Shown piece after piece: positions 32,676 to 44,367 of a stretch of DNA of 51,144 nucleotides. A program made the position numbers and the translations under genes. Positions within the stretch are counted from its first letter, which is position 1. Every line of letters starts with the position of its first letter. Source of the DNA: Neolecta irregularis DAH-3 (lineage: Eukaryota; Ascomycota; Neolectomycetes; Neolectales; Neolectaceae); assembly GCA_001929475.1 (NCBI GenBank), contig LXFE01000491.1, positions 9,672 to 60,815 on the forward strand, given 5' to 3'. The notes below the pieces were generated by a model. That model saw only the letters and a program-made list of their open reading frames with translations, was not told where the DNA came from and ran no database searches.

Positions 32676-34205
32676 ATGATGCCCTCAGACCCGTTGCCAG
32701 AAATATTCCAGGCGCACCTTGAAGAGACTCTGGCGCTGCAGCAGAAGGTGCGCGCGTGCTTGGGATCGGTGCTGCGGGATTATACAGCCAGAGAAGCCGA
32801 CTATGCCGCGTCCGCAGATTACCTGCAAGACACCGTTTCAGTTTTCAAGTTCTACCGCAGGGCGAAATTTGACATGGACAAAGCAGCAGCAGCTATCCTG
32901 GATAACGTGTTGTGGAGAATCGGGTTCTCGGAAGCCGAACCCAAAGACACCGTTGCCCATATGAGCCTGGCATCTTTCGATCAAACACTCAAAGCTCTTG
33001 TTTATGGACTGTTTTTCATTATTCCACACGCCTTTGATATACACGGGAGGCCTGTTGGGGTGCTCCGAGTACGAAATATGATCCGCGAAAACGGCGACGC
33101 TGGCACAAAGGCCATCAAAGATCTCATTGCTTTCCAGCTCGAAATAGCGCGCAAATATATGTGGGCGTTGACTTCAGAAAACTGGGAAGAATTCGGAATG
33201 GAGGCAAGTAAAGCGATTACTAGATTCGTGGTCGTTGTAGACCTGGAAGGAGCTGGCATGTCCAACGTGGTACTTGAATATGCTTTTTGGTATAAATTCA
33301 TCTTCTAGGCTGCCAATCTGATACCCTACTTTATCGGTCTGTTGCGCTATCACTTTCCTTTGTCCATAGCGTCCGGTATATCTTCAAATATCCCTTCGAA
33401 ACACCAACTTCATAGTCTACGTTTTGAACTATAGTTGCTGGCATTTGGGCATCTGGCAGGTGGCAAAGCAAACCCTCCCCGAATCAGCTCTAAAAAGACT
33501 TAAATTTCTCTCCAAGGAAGAGATACAGTCATTTATAACTGCTTCGAATCTTCCCCAAGGTTTCTCAGATAAGCGGTGTCTACTAACTTCGCAGAATTTG
33601 GCGGAACCATGGAATATATCTACAATTACACCAACGATGAGATTCTCGTACAGTACGGTTTCCCTCGGCGGTACGTTGATGCCGAATTATACGGGCTCCA
33701 AAGACCAAAATCATGCGAGTCCATCGCAGATGTCTTTGTCACGGCAACACCAAATACTCCGCTACATTCCAGAAGCCCATCGGTATCCGAAAACTTTAAA
33801 ATACCATCCTCCCTGCGTATGACTGTACGTGCCCGAATACCAACAGAGCCACTTGCCCAGCTCACAGAGGTAAATCTCAACCAAATCGACCGCAAACTGG
33901 AAAGTCATGTACAAGAGTTGTCTAGTACATCTGTTGTCTCGTTTGATCCATTTACCACCGCAAATGAGAGTGTGGTTCCCGAGAACAAGCCTATATCAAT
34001 GCTCTACCACGTTGCACAGGTGGTACATGACAACTCTGGTTGGCTATTGAACAAGGCGAAAAAATACGGCAAGAAAGCAGCCATACTTATGACTTATTAT
34101 ATTGTCTTTATGGTGATGTTCAATAAGGGCGGTTTAGTTGAAAGAGGGTTGAGACTATATCGCAGATCACGCATTCAAACTGCATTTGGACAAAATGAAA
34201 TATGA
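32676..34205 (+). CDS. SEC14-like (CRAL-TRIO) protein with C-terminal membrane anchor
   Basis: Exons 32676-33269, 33309-33375, 33416-33559 and 33595-34205 give 471 residues. A CRAL-TRIO-N helical part (KFYRRAKFDMDKAAAAILDN) precedes the lipid-binding fold: FVVVVDLEGAGMSNV, LIPYFIGLLRYHFPLSIASV, VLNYSCWHLGIWQVAKQTLP and SKEEIQSFI. The C-terminal half is a linker with a hydrophobic helix near residues 433-450 (AAILMTYYIVFMVMF), followed by a basic tail, so the protein is probably anchored in an organelle membrane facing the cytosol. It likely binds phosphatidylinositol or a similar ligand. Introns are 39, 40 and 35 nt. Start: ATG at 32676, with a second ATG at the next codon. The DUF4211 gene lies 134 bp away, divergent. 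Confidence 0.85.
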
Positions 34206-34373
34206 GGATTAATATTTATTCTTGCTGTTTTGCGCTCCTAAGTAATTCAGTAAAGTAGGGGTATCTGGTATTCTACGTATAGGTTTCGGGACCTGAGGAA
34301 TAAGATGCTTTGTTCGGTCATGGAGTATGGATTCGAACATTGTTAGCTATCGCAGTTAGCTGATTTTCTCACG

Positions 34374-35049
34374 TCAATGTACAAGTCCCGTCGATGGAAT
34401 CACGCCTCCTTGAATCCATACTGACCAAGATCCCATCATGTTGCCCATAATAACGTCTGTCATTAGTCTATCTCCTATTATTGCAATCTGGTCTGGGTGT
34501 GTAACTCCAGTTGAAGTTTCCGATTTGAAGAACGACATTATCTCTTCGTGACATCCGGGTTTCTATAACAATGAGGAATCAATGACTTTGATGATAACTG
34601 ACTTTGGTGTCATGCCGAAGAACTTTGACTCCAAGCCGTTGTTCTAATTTCATAGCCTGGTTGTTAATTAGATATCTCCAACTCAAGATACTTGATGGTA
34701 CCCTGGATCGTCTTTAGTTCCCGCAGTATTACTTACAATTATAAGTTTATCTCCCGGAAACTCGCCTCGCAACTGTTTCCATCGATCCTACTTGCATCAT
34801 ATTTCCTCTTCAGGTATCCCGATATACCTCATACTCGTGCCAAACTTCTAATCTATGAGGCCTCGCGAAACAGTTATCCTTGTCCAACACCACAGCCCGT
34901 ATATCCACCTTTTCCCCAAACTTTGAAAACGCACTGAAAAGCGGACATGGTAGATCTCCAAAAGTTGGTAAAATCGAATGCGGACAAATTAATGATGGGC
35001 GATATAATAACCGAAAGGCATTGAGCGATCCACTCAGATTGAATGACAT
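34374..35049 (-). CDS. GEP4: mitochondrial phosphatidylglycerophosphate phosphatase
   Basis: Exons 35049-34828, 34787-34692, 34656-34603 and 34562-34374 give 186 residues. The N-terminus MSFNLSGSLNAFRLLYRPSL is the Gep4 signature. The HAD catalytic motif is VVLDKDNCF (nucleophile Asp, then Asp two residues on), followed by LIIVSNTAG (motif II), KPGCHEEIM and GDRLMTDVIMGN (acidic motif). The enzyme removes phosphate from PGP to give phosphatidylglycerol for cardiolipin synthesis in the inner mitochondrial membrane. Introns are 40, 35 and 40 nt. Met at 35052 is an alternative start one codon earlier. It is convergent with the SEC14-like gene; the two stops are 168 bp apart. Confidence 0.93.
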
Positions 35050-35269
35050 CATTTCGATAAAGTCTCTCTTGGGGTGTATGTAATATGCAAAAGGAATAGT
35101 CTGGGTCAAGTCTCGCAGTCAAGTTGAGATTACATTCCAGACACATACATACCCTTTGCCGTCTCTTCATTTTGTTTATTCGATTGAATTGAGACAAGTT
35201 CCTTATGCGACTGAATTTTGATGTTCTTTCAGAGGCATATACACATCCATTCAGTTACATTTACACCAA

Positions 35270-37237
35270 ATGTCACGCGAAACACCAAAATCAATAATGC
35301 TTGCCCTCCTTCTTGTCCTTTTATGTCAGATATCGTTAGTTTTTGGTTATGAGCAATATATCGTATTAATCCGCATTTGTCGCGTCTGTTTACCGGATAG
35401 TCTGAAAGTTTCTCTCAGCGTCAACGTTGCGCTGGAATGTATTCTCGGAAAGACGCAGGGGGAACCATGGATCCATTTATCGAAGGTAACTCTGAAATTT
35501 GAAGCGTTTGCCTGATTATAGTAGTCGTGATTCTGCCGAGTTTATCTGAAATGACATCAATTGTCAGTTTGGTCATCTTCGAGTTCAAGGATTTGAACAG
35601 GCTCGGCAAGGCTCCAGAAGGCAGAAAAGAGGTATTTTCACGTCATTGGAGGACTACTCAATCTTCCATAGCTGTCATATTTATGCGATACACTGGCCAT
35701 CGAAGATAAACTCTGCGTGGATGATCAATACGGACGATATCTGGTAAATTTGGATAAGTCCAATAAAACTAGTATTGTGACTGTTGCAATTGATCTGATG
35801 GATCCCATTCCTGTCAAGTAAAACTCCTTCCTGGTGAATTTGCCAAATATCAGGTATCCAATATATTCCACGGGATATTATTGCGTAGGCACCGAGCCAT
35901 TCATGAATGTGGAATTATATGAAGGAATCGTTGTTTGGCGTAATTCCTATGGCGAGTTACCCGGTAGGACTGCTTTTATATATTTTCTCACATGAATAGC
36001 TGCGGAACTGCCTCGATTGGCATTCTACGGTGCGTTGACAATTGCTTACGCCTTGCTTGGTGTGTTTTATGGCTTTCTGTATTTTCGACACCGAGACGAC
36101 ATTCTTCCACTGCAAAACTATATCTCGGCCATGATTGCTTTCCTTGCCATTGAAATGACTTTTATCTGGGGTAGTGTGCCTCCAGTAAATTTTCTAAGTA
36201 GCACTTAGGATATTACCACAATGTTGATCGGTATGGTTATACAGCTTCGAGTCACGGTATTGCCCATGTTTAGATGAATCTGACCTACACAGCCTATCTT
36301 GTCTGGGTTGCAATTATGAGTGCCTTTCGAAATTCCTTCTCACTCTTTCTTCTTTTAATCGTGAGTTGTTTTACGAGACATTGACTGATATTCATGTCTC
36401 AATGGGATATAGTATCGTCAAACCATCGCTTGGAGGGGAAATGAAGCGCATTCGGTTACTTGCGGGAGCTCATTTCATTTTGGGAACAATGTACGCAATC
36501 TTGACGATGTTGACATCTCCCGAGGATGGAGGATTTCTCGTTCTCTTGGTGATACTTCCACTAGCAGCTACTATGACAGCCTTCTATTCCTGGACGCTAA
36601 GCTCATTGACAGGAACAATCAAGTATTGCACTGTTAATTCACAAAATAACAACTTTAGATACCTTGCAGAAAGAAAACAGCATCAAAAGGGCCTTTTATA
36701 TCGAAGGATTTGGAGACTCCTTATTTGTAGTATACTCACACTAGTCGGATTCTTCTTTTTCAATTCAGTTTTGTTTGCCAGAAGGGACGAAATTGATTTC
36801 ATCGTTACTTTTTGGAAATCTCGCTGGTTCTTCCTGGATGGTTTGTTCATCGTTGATTTGTTTTATCTTACGGTAAGGTTGGTTGAATGTCATCTACTAT
36901 GCCGTCTTTGCTACCATCGTCTTTTGGTTACGCCCAACAGCCAATAACAAGCGATTCGCAATGAGTCAAGAGGTTCTCTCAGTCGTATTTTTCACAACTT
37001 ACGTTATAGCTCGCTCAGGAGGACGGTGACTTTGAAATTGCAGAATTTGAAAGTGACGTCGAGAGTAACATTGATACAACGCCCCGTGTCTCCTCTGTGC
37101 CTCCACATGATCGTCCTCCTCATGAAGAACACAACCAACAAATCTTTGATATTGGAGATGAAGACTCCGAGCCTCGTACAAGTCTAGACAGACCAAGTCG
37201 AGAGTTTGAAAAGGGCGAGCAAACAGGTTTGAAATAG
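35270..37237 (+). CDS. PTM1: PTM1-type Golgi seven-transmembrane (GOST) protein
   Basis: Twelve exons (35270-35362, 35401-35485, 35522-35631, 35672-35817, 35854-35963, 36000-36170, 36209-36256, 36293-36360, 36396-36622, 36659-36840, 36878-36972, 37010-37237) give 520 residues. A signal peptide (LALLLVLLCQISLVFG) leads to a lumenal domain with RCAGMYSRKDAGGTMDPFIE and YYCVGTEPF, then seven helices: AFYGALTIAYALLGVFYGFL, AYLVWVAIMSAFRNSFSLFL, SMGYSIVKPSLGG, and the end LNVIYYAVFATIVFWLRPTA, followed by NNKRFAMSQE and an acidic tail. Family proteins act in Golgi trafficking. Introns are all 35-40 nt. The eighth (36361-36395) has no AG at its 3' end, and the tenth (36841-36877) ends AAG. Confidence 0.9.
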
Positions 37238-37430
37238 GATACTTGGAAGGATGGGTGATGGATGGATTCTCGCGATCTTTAGTACAAATTATTTTCTATT
37301 CATCAAGGCCAAGCCTGGCATATCTCATCTATTCTAACGCCTCGGCTAGGAATCTGATTGGTATGGAGATTGGAGGGGTACTTGAGAGAAGGTGTTCGAT
37401 GCAACTTTTCTATGTATACAAAATCCTAAT

Positions 37431-38838
37431 CTACAACCATTCACCCAAATGTCTTAATAGACTTCTCCCATGATGAATATGCACAGCTAGAAATAACGAA
37501 CTCGGATCGCGTCGAGGTAATTCGCGGCCAAGAATCTTAGATACCTGGCTATTTGCAGTTATTGTCGTCCAATTGTTTATCCAACCGGCAAGAACGACAT
37601 CCCGAGCAACCTCTGATAATCGTGTATCATAACCACGAATCATCAACTCGAGTTCGGAAGGAATAACTGAGGCATCAAAATCTGGGACTTTTAAAACTTT
37701 GATTGGTAGAATCATGTCTTGAGCTACTTTATGAACTGTCAACTTTTGAAATTCTTCAACAGGGTTAGTTATCAAAGGACTGAATAAAACTTTTCCTCGG
37801 GCTTTTTCCTTTTCAGATCCAAGAGCATCCAGGATTTCCATGAATTTTTCAAAAGCAGACGTCGGACAAGTTAATTGTCGTCCAGAGCCAATACAATGGA
37901 ATAAATTGTCTTTCAAGATTGGTGTCTGTTGTTCACCCTGGATTTGAGCTCGAAGAGCAGAGTGTAAGGAACAATCCAACGGACCTTGAAATATCGTGTT
38001 TGAGATATCAGAGACCAAGGCAATCAAGGTAGTAACATCGAAATTCAGCGTTTGGCTACCTGGAAATCCCCGGTCTAGTTCAACTGAAACGATTCTTTTG
38101 TCAACCGTTCTGTTCTGACCAAGGTAGAGTTCGACACCCAGACTAGTTATGTAGTCTAATATTCCATCGATGAAAACACTTTCGCCCCTTTCTAAATTTG
38201 GGATGATGAGGATGATTTGAGGTTGTATATGCTGAATCTTGATCTTCTCCGCAGCCCGTAGCAATCGCTTTGCAGTCTTCACAATCGAGAATTCGTCAAA
38301 TGGATACTGGTTATCTCCTTCATCATCTGAATCGACAATCATATCAGCAGTTTCGAATTCCAGAGATCGTTTTGTTGTGCCTGTTGATAATTTCACCCAA
38401 AGGAATCCATTATTCCCCACAATATCCACTTTAACATGATCCGCCTTGCGAGAAGGTTTCCTCTCCACTTCATAATAAAAAGTCTTGGTAAGTGCAATGA
38501 CATCCGGTATTAATTTGGCTTCCGTCCAAACAGCTTTGTAAAACGGATAATTTGACGATGAAATCCCCGAATATTTAACGTTGTTGTTGCTGTTGTTGTC
38601 GTTATGGTTAGATACTGCTTTCTACCGTTTACCATGGTATGTCAAAATGAAGGAATTCACAGACCTCAAGGTAACCAACTTCAGATTTTACATTATTATG
38701 AAACGTTGAAATTTCGATTTTTTTAGTTTTTGTGCACATATCCAGACGAAACTCGCAAATTTCACTTTCAAGGCTTTTACAACATTCATATAGATCCAAA
38801 GATGAAATTTTATGTTTGCCTGATCCGTTTACAGTCAT
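37431..38838 (-). CDS. DUF1308 protein (C7orf25-like)
   Basis: Exons 38838-38665 and 38621-37431 give 454 residues. The N-terminal helical part (LDLYECCKSLESEICEFRLD, TKKIEISTFHNNVKSE) and the core (SSNYPFYKAVWTEAKL, VDIVGNNGFLWVKLSTGTTK) match the DUF1308 family found from fungi to human C7orf25. The C-terminus, ARDVVLAGWINNWTTITANS, is the most conserved block. The biochemical role is unknown to me. The single intron is 43 nt. A CAA/AAC trinucleotide run just after it gives NNSNNN. Start 38838 is the first in-frame ATG after a stop. Divergent from SRP9 with 96 bp between start codons. Confidence 0.82.
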
Positions 38839-38934
38839 TGAGGGGATACTGTAAGCCCGCCTTGTTGTGTATTGAGCTTTTGCGTTGCAGTCGTAGATCT
38901 CTTTCCCTAACCCACGCTTTCCTAAACCCGCCTG

Positions 38935-39369
38935 ATGTACGAAGAGACTATACAATCATTTCTCGAGAAATCAAATCTACTGATCCGAGCATATCCATCT
39001 GCTGTACGCTGTTTTTGTATTCGAAAGAGTTAAAGTTGTGCAGACACGGTTAACGACCACATACCGAGTTGACAAGCCCGGAAAAGCGCATCTTGTTATC
39101 AAAGCATATGAGCCCTCTTCAGGGACATGTATTCATTACAAGACGGACAAATCAGCCGAGATTGGCCGGTTGATGAGCGGAAAGGCGGCATTGGGTCAGA
39201 TTATGCGATGTACAGGAGCAGGTCAATGTAATGAATAATTTGTTTAATTGCGACTGACAAAGGAGCTGTGCATCAACAGGCAGAAGCAATCACAAACAAG
39301 GCCGAGCAAGTGGAAATCAAAGTTCAGTCTGTATCTACAGCAAAAGGCAAGAAGAACAAAGGTAAATAG
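38935..39369 (+). CDS. SRP21: signal recognition particle subunit SRP9/SRP21
   Basis: Exons 38935-39003, 39044-39221 and 39263-39369 give 117 residues. The SRP9 fold is clear: ETIQSFLEKSNLLIRAYPSA, TRLTTTYRVDKPGKAHLVIK and SGTCIHYKTDKSAEIGRL. A Lys-rich tail ends GKKNKGK. The protein pairs with SRP14 on the Alu domain of SRP RNA and takes part in elongation arrest. The first intron is 40 nt. The second is modelled as 41 nt ending AAG after CTGAC; a 62-nt version ending CAG (39222-39283) also keeps frame. The stop falls inside a possible further 5' splice site (GTAAAT at 39362), so the C-terminus may be longer. Confidence 0.88.
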
Positions 39370-39568
39370 CTGAATAGAGCTCTTTATCATGATTTATCAT
39401 AGTTGATTGCATATTCATAGAAATGTATCATATTGAGAGACGTACAATCAACGCCTTTGACCCAAATCATTCACAAGAAATTGTCAAATGTACAGAACAA
39501 AAAACAACCATGCGCAGAAAAGAATAGAACGAGAAGAGAGAAAATTATTGTCCGGAATTCAAGTCCAT

Positions 39569-40854
39569 CTAAAAGTCTTCATCAAGACAAAAGTCATGAC
39601 CACTCTTTTGCGGAGTTCCCTCCTCCTTTGCATTCTGTTTATTCATAACGCCAGCTTTTTGGTATTCGGCGACACGTTTTTCAAAGAAATTAGTTTTTCC
39701 GGTCAGCGAGATGTTTTCCATCCATGGAAATGGATTAGTAGCGTTGAAATATTTGGCATTTCCGAGAGCCAAAAGCAATCTATCGGCGACAAACTGGATG
39801 TATTGTTTCATGAGTTGAGCATTGATACCAAGAAGGGGACATGGCAGGGATTCTGTGAGAAACTCTTCTTCAATAGACACTGCCTCGACGATGATTTCTT
39901 CGACAATCTTCTTTGTTGGACGCTTTCGTAAATGTCTAAACAGGACACAAGCAAAATCAGTATGAAGTCCTTCATCACGCGAGATGAGCTCGTTTGAGAA
40001 CGTGAGACCAGGCATGAGGCCTCGTTTCTAAAGGTAAGCGTGATTCTCTGAATCAAGACTACCTTTAGCCAAAAGATGGATGCAAAAGCACCGCTGAAGA
40101 AGATTCCTTCAACTGCGGCAAAAGCGATGAGCCGTTCGGCAAAGGAAGATTTTTTGTCTGCGATCCAGCGCAACGCCCAATCAGCCTTCTTCTTGATGCA
40201 TGGGATAGTTTCGATAGCATCGAAAAGGTATGTTCGCTGGGCTGGTTCCTTGATGTATGTGTCTATGAGGAGGGAATATGTCTCAGAGTGAATATTCTCA
40301 ATCATGATCTGAAAGCCATAGAAACAACGGGCCTCAGGGACTTGGACTTCATTGCTGAAGCGTTCTAAGAGGTTTTCATTGACGATGCCGTCCGAGGCGG
40401 CGAAGAATGCGAGAATGTGGGAGATGAAAAAGCGCTCCTCGTCGTTGAGTTTGACGTCCCAGTCGTGGAGATCCTTGGAAAGGTCTATTTCCTCGGCGGT
40501 CCAAAAAGACGCCTCGGCCTTTTTGTACATGTGCCAGATCTGGCGGTTTAGCAGGGCAAGGATATTAAAGAGAAAGCAGACCTCGTGGTACTTGATGGGG
40601 AAAAGCACGAATCTCTTCTTGTTTTCCTGCAACAAAGGTTCGTCCTGGTCGTCGAGGTCTGCATTCTTGGTGGAAACATCCAATTCCTGGATTGTCTGAG
40701 CTTGGTAGTCCTGATTGCTGCCCGCATTTTGAAAAGCAGCCTGCATTGCCTTGACGGAGGCATCGAGGCGGTGGTTGTCTAGATTCATGCTGTGCAGCTG
40801 GGGTGAAAACTGCATTGTAAGAAAACGAAAGAGAAACGAAAAAGCAGATACCAT
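39569..40854 (-). CDS. RNR2: ribonucleotide reductase small subunit
   Basis: Exons 40854-40852, 40809-40582, 40539-40063 and 40027-39569 give 388 residues. Iron and radical-site motifs are intact: [51 protein letters not shown], and [19 protein letters not shown]. The C-terminus CLDEDF is the R1-docking tail. It makes dNTPs with the large subunit. Intron positions are fixed by protein conservation: 42 nt (40540-40581, stop-free and a multiple of three) and 35 nt (40028-40062). A third 42-nt intron directly after ATG is likely (40810-40851); if it is not spliced, the ATG at 40815 gives nearly the same protein (389 residues). Confidence 0.95.
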
Positions 40855-41083
40855 TTTGGAGGCGTATGGTCGAGAGTGCAACAAAAGCAACAACAAGGAA
40901 TCGAGCGAGGGAGTCAGCCTCCGTCTACAATCGCGGGCGCCATCTCCCGTTTAGGCAAAGCGGCGCTCGCCTCCATGAAAACAAAAGTGACTAGCACTGA
41001 CTGCATTACATACAACGACAAAATATACAACTCCACAATGCAGATTATACAGCGATTGCAAAACACTCCTCTTTTTTCCTCCA

Positions 41084-43952
41084 CTAGTACCCAGGAGTAC
41101 CGTTGCGCTCTTCATAAAACTGCGACCCTGAAATCTGCGTGTGGCCAAGATCAGGCTCCAACCCAGTCTTTGCATCCCCAAACTTGCCACCATTCTCAAA
41201 GGTCGTACTCTGATACCCAATGCCTGAGTCTCGCTCCATCCTATCATTGATAGTCGCCGGCTGGTTGCGGTTAGGAGATTTGCGAGTAATCTTTCGCGGC
41301 GTCGGAAGATCGGCTGTAGCCTTGGCTGATCCAATATCATAGACCGGCGTTTGCCAGTTCTCGCCTTCGCGTGCTAGTTTCTTGTACTCGGTAGCACGAG
41401 TGCTGATGCCGCCATCCAGTTTGATGTTTGGGAAAAGTGACTCTTCCGGCGTAGTAGCAACATTCAGCTTGGTTCGTTGGGCTCGCTTCTTGGCTTGCTT
41501 CTTGGTCTCGAGAGCCCGCTGTTTAATGGCAGAATACCACAAACTGAAAAGGTTCCTCGCTTCGCCTTCCGGATCACCAGATTCCGCAATCTGCTTCTTG
41601 GATTTTTCAACTTCCTTGTGGAGTTCCCACACGTAGGAATCCAAACTGTCCACTTGATCTCGGACTTGTTTCTGGATAATCTTTTCAAGTGCACTGGTAG
41701 CCGGCTTGAGGAACAGGCTCTTACCAATGGCCAAAAGAAACCTAAAACATAAGAATAGCGTGTAAATGAGTGCAGTACTTGTGTTTCGACTTCTTGATAT
41801 TGATTTTCATTCCATGGATCTTTACTTTGATATCCTCAATCTTGAAAAAGCGATTGTTATCCGTCTTATCGGCAGTGGCCATTGAAATATCAATATCAAT
41901 GCCTCGACCGCCCATAAAGAAATCGGTCACACCTTGGTCGACAAACTTGATGCCTTGCTTGCGATGAATGTAGTATGAAACGTCATGTAAATCACATTGA
42001 ATCTGTGAAAGATGAATTTTGAATTTGTTGTTGTTCTTGTTACTTATTTGGCGTCGAGGGCTGTATTTGATAGTATTTTCACTCTAGCACATGTCAGCAT
42101 AGCAATGACTTGCTCAATACCCTGATTTCAAACAAGTTTGGAAGAAGATTTTGTGCCTCAATAATAAGATTTTCAATTATAAAATCTGCTTGAGGATCGC
42201 TAACTTCGAGTCGAGGAATCGGAACATATTGGAGACCCATAAAGAAATCAGGAATGAGAATATTTGCAATATCTTTAAGCAGATGGGGTTTAAATTTAAG
42301 CTGTTCATTCTCATCTTGACGGAGATCATTCAAAAGTTTCTGAACAGAGTTTCCAAAGCGAACATTCTCTTCGTCGTTACCAAATGCTTCGACAAAAAGT
42401 TTGATTTCGTCGAGAACCCTGTCGGAATGCTCTCTATACCGCTAGATATTAAGTATAAATCTAACAGTAATGCGCATACCTCGCGAAGGAGATATCCGCC
42501 CTCATCAGAGAGACCATTCCATTCACGTGTTGATTCATCGCGCAGTACGTAACCTGTCTCCTTCAAACACTTGCGGATATAAACATTGAGCTAAAAAGGA
42601 TTAGGCGCTGGCGGAAGAACATACTAATCACACCTTTTGAAACCATTTCTTGAATTGTGGATTATCTTGAGCGTCTTGACGCAAATTATCGAGAGCTTCA
42701 AAGATATCATCCATTGAAGTATAGTTTGCAAAATTCTCGAGGAGAGTCTGTTCAAATTAGCAGAGATATCTCTAGCATATATACTTGAAGTTCGCTTTGA
42801 GCGGACTGAATATGATTGTCTTCTTTAGCTTCACTAGCAGATTTTGTACTGTCAACAGTGACCGTCTTGACATGCTGGCCATATCGTTCTGAGAGATATA
42901 ACAAAGTCTCGATAGCTGAATCATAGTCGTCGTGCTGCTGGATTTCCACAATCATTTTCTTGAGTCTGTGTATTATATGAGTTCGTCGTTCTTTAGAGAC
43001 CTTGTCCGAGAAGTAGTCCTTGGTATTTTGCCAGGTCTCTTTTGTCTTATCCTTGTCCTCTTCCGGGATACGTTGACCCATTTGATCAACCGCAGCTGAC
43101 GCTCCTGCATTGATTTCGGCCTTGTTGTCTCCCTGCTGCTCTGAAGAATCGTTGGCCTGTCTCTGAACTGCGGCGGCATTGTTCTGAGCTTTACTCGCGA
43201 GATCATCCTTGTCGCCGAGCCACTGGTCTTTGAGATTGCTCAGAGTAACATTAGGAACATCGTGCCAAGTGTTGTCAGCCGCTGGCTCGTCAATCTTTTG
43301 AAGCTCATGCTCACTGGGTCGGAATTTTATGATAGCTTTATCGGTGGCATCTGAAGCCATATCCCGAAGAAGCACAGTAGCATCATGAAGAAGCTTTCGA
43401 AATTGTCCATTGGTAATAATAAGAGTCCCAAGTGTTTGAAGGCCATCGAGAATATCGCCGCCATCTTTCTTAGCCTGGTCTTGTGAAACAGGTGCATTCA
43501 CATCACCTATGAATTAGTTTTACGTCATCGTAAAGTGACAACGTACTGGTGTTTGGTGACGCTTGTGAACAATACCAGAGGAACTTTTGAAAGTGATCGC
43601 CAGAGGTCTTGGTAAGAAAAAGCATTTTTGCTTGCTCAATTATATCCCTCAGGTCAGTAACGAGCTTCTGGCCATCTTCTGAAAGCTCTTTCTTAGGATG
43701 CTTAAGATAGGGCGATTCAATGGCAGCATTCATAGCAACATCAATCTGACTGTTTGAGGGAAACTTGTTTCCAGACTTCAAAGCTGCTTACTTAGAGATG
43801 ATTCCATTACGTCAACGCATACCCTGAAAAATCCCATAAAGACGAAGCTTTCGGTCCACATCTTCGTCGCGCTTCTTCGGGTCTGTAGGAGCAGTGACAG
43901 CAGATTTGGAAGGATTTTCCGATATTTCTTGGCGGGCACCGGAAGATGACAT
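41084..43952 (-). CDS. HAM1-like protein (HAM1_N / HAM1_C domains)
   Basis: Eight exons (43952-43823, 43783-43547, 43506-42785, 42747-42634, 42590-42480, 42441-42121, 42083-41779, 41741-41084) give 865 residues. The opening has the family layout KLRLYGIFQALKSGNKFPSN, then QIDVAMNAAIESPYLKH. The central part carries the helical N-domain (MDDIFEALDNLRQDAQDNPQ, LIPDFFMGLQYVPIPRLEVS), and the C-domain follows (QCDLHDVSYYIHRKQGIKFV, VTDFFMGGRGIDIDISM). The tail is a Lys/Arg-rich coiled stretch and a disordered end with ERDSGIGYQS. These proteins are common in filamentous fungi; a membrane- or lipid-related role is proposed but not certain to me. Introns are 37-43 nt. Confidence 0.85.
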
Positions 43953-44367
43953 TTCTTGTTGTAATCAAAAGGCGGTGGAGGTGAGGGACGACCATGTTAT
44001 ATAACTAAAAAGTATGGCGATGCGCCCTAGGCACTGCAACGACGCAAATATGGCGTCAGTGGCTTGGTCTGAGATTTACTCCTCGTGCATTATTTCATTG
44101 TTACTAAAGGAGACTCGATCGAATGAGTTATCAGAAATTATAAGCAATTTTCGTATACAATCCTCTATTTATACCTATGATTATCCCAGATTAGCCAAAA
44201 ACCTATGCAATACACAACAAATGGACAAATTGCAGATAGACAATCAGAGGAAACAACTTCTAAAGAGGGTACACAATAGAATCAATCCAGCAAGATGGTC
44301 CAGTTTTCAAGCAGCTATTACCTCCACAGTCACATGTCATTAAACGATGTGTTCGATGGATCAAACG
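43953..44367. other. intergenic, HAM1-like promoter and homeobox 3' flank
   Basis: About 415 bp between two leftward genes. No coding block, RNA gene or repeat recognised. Confidence 0.5.
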
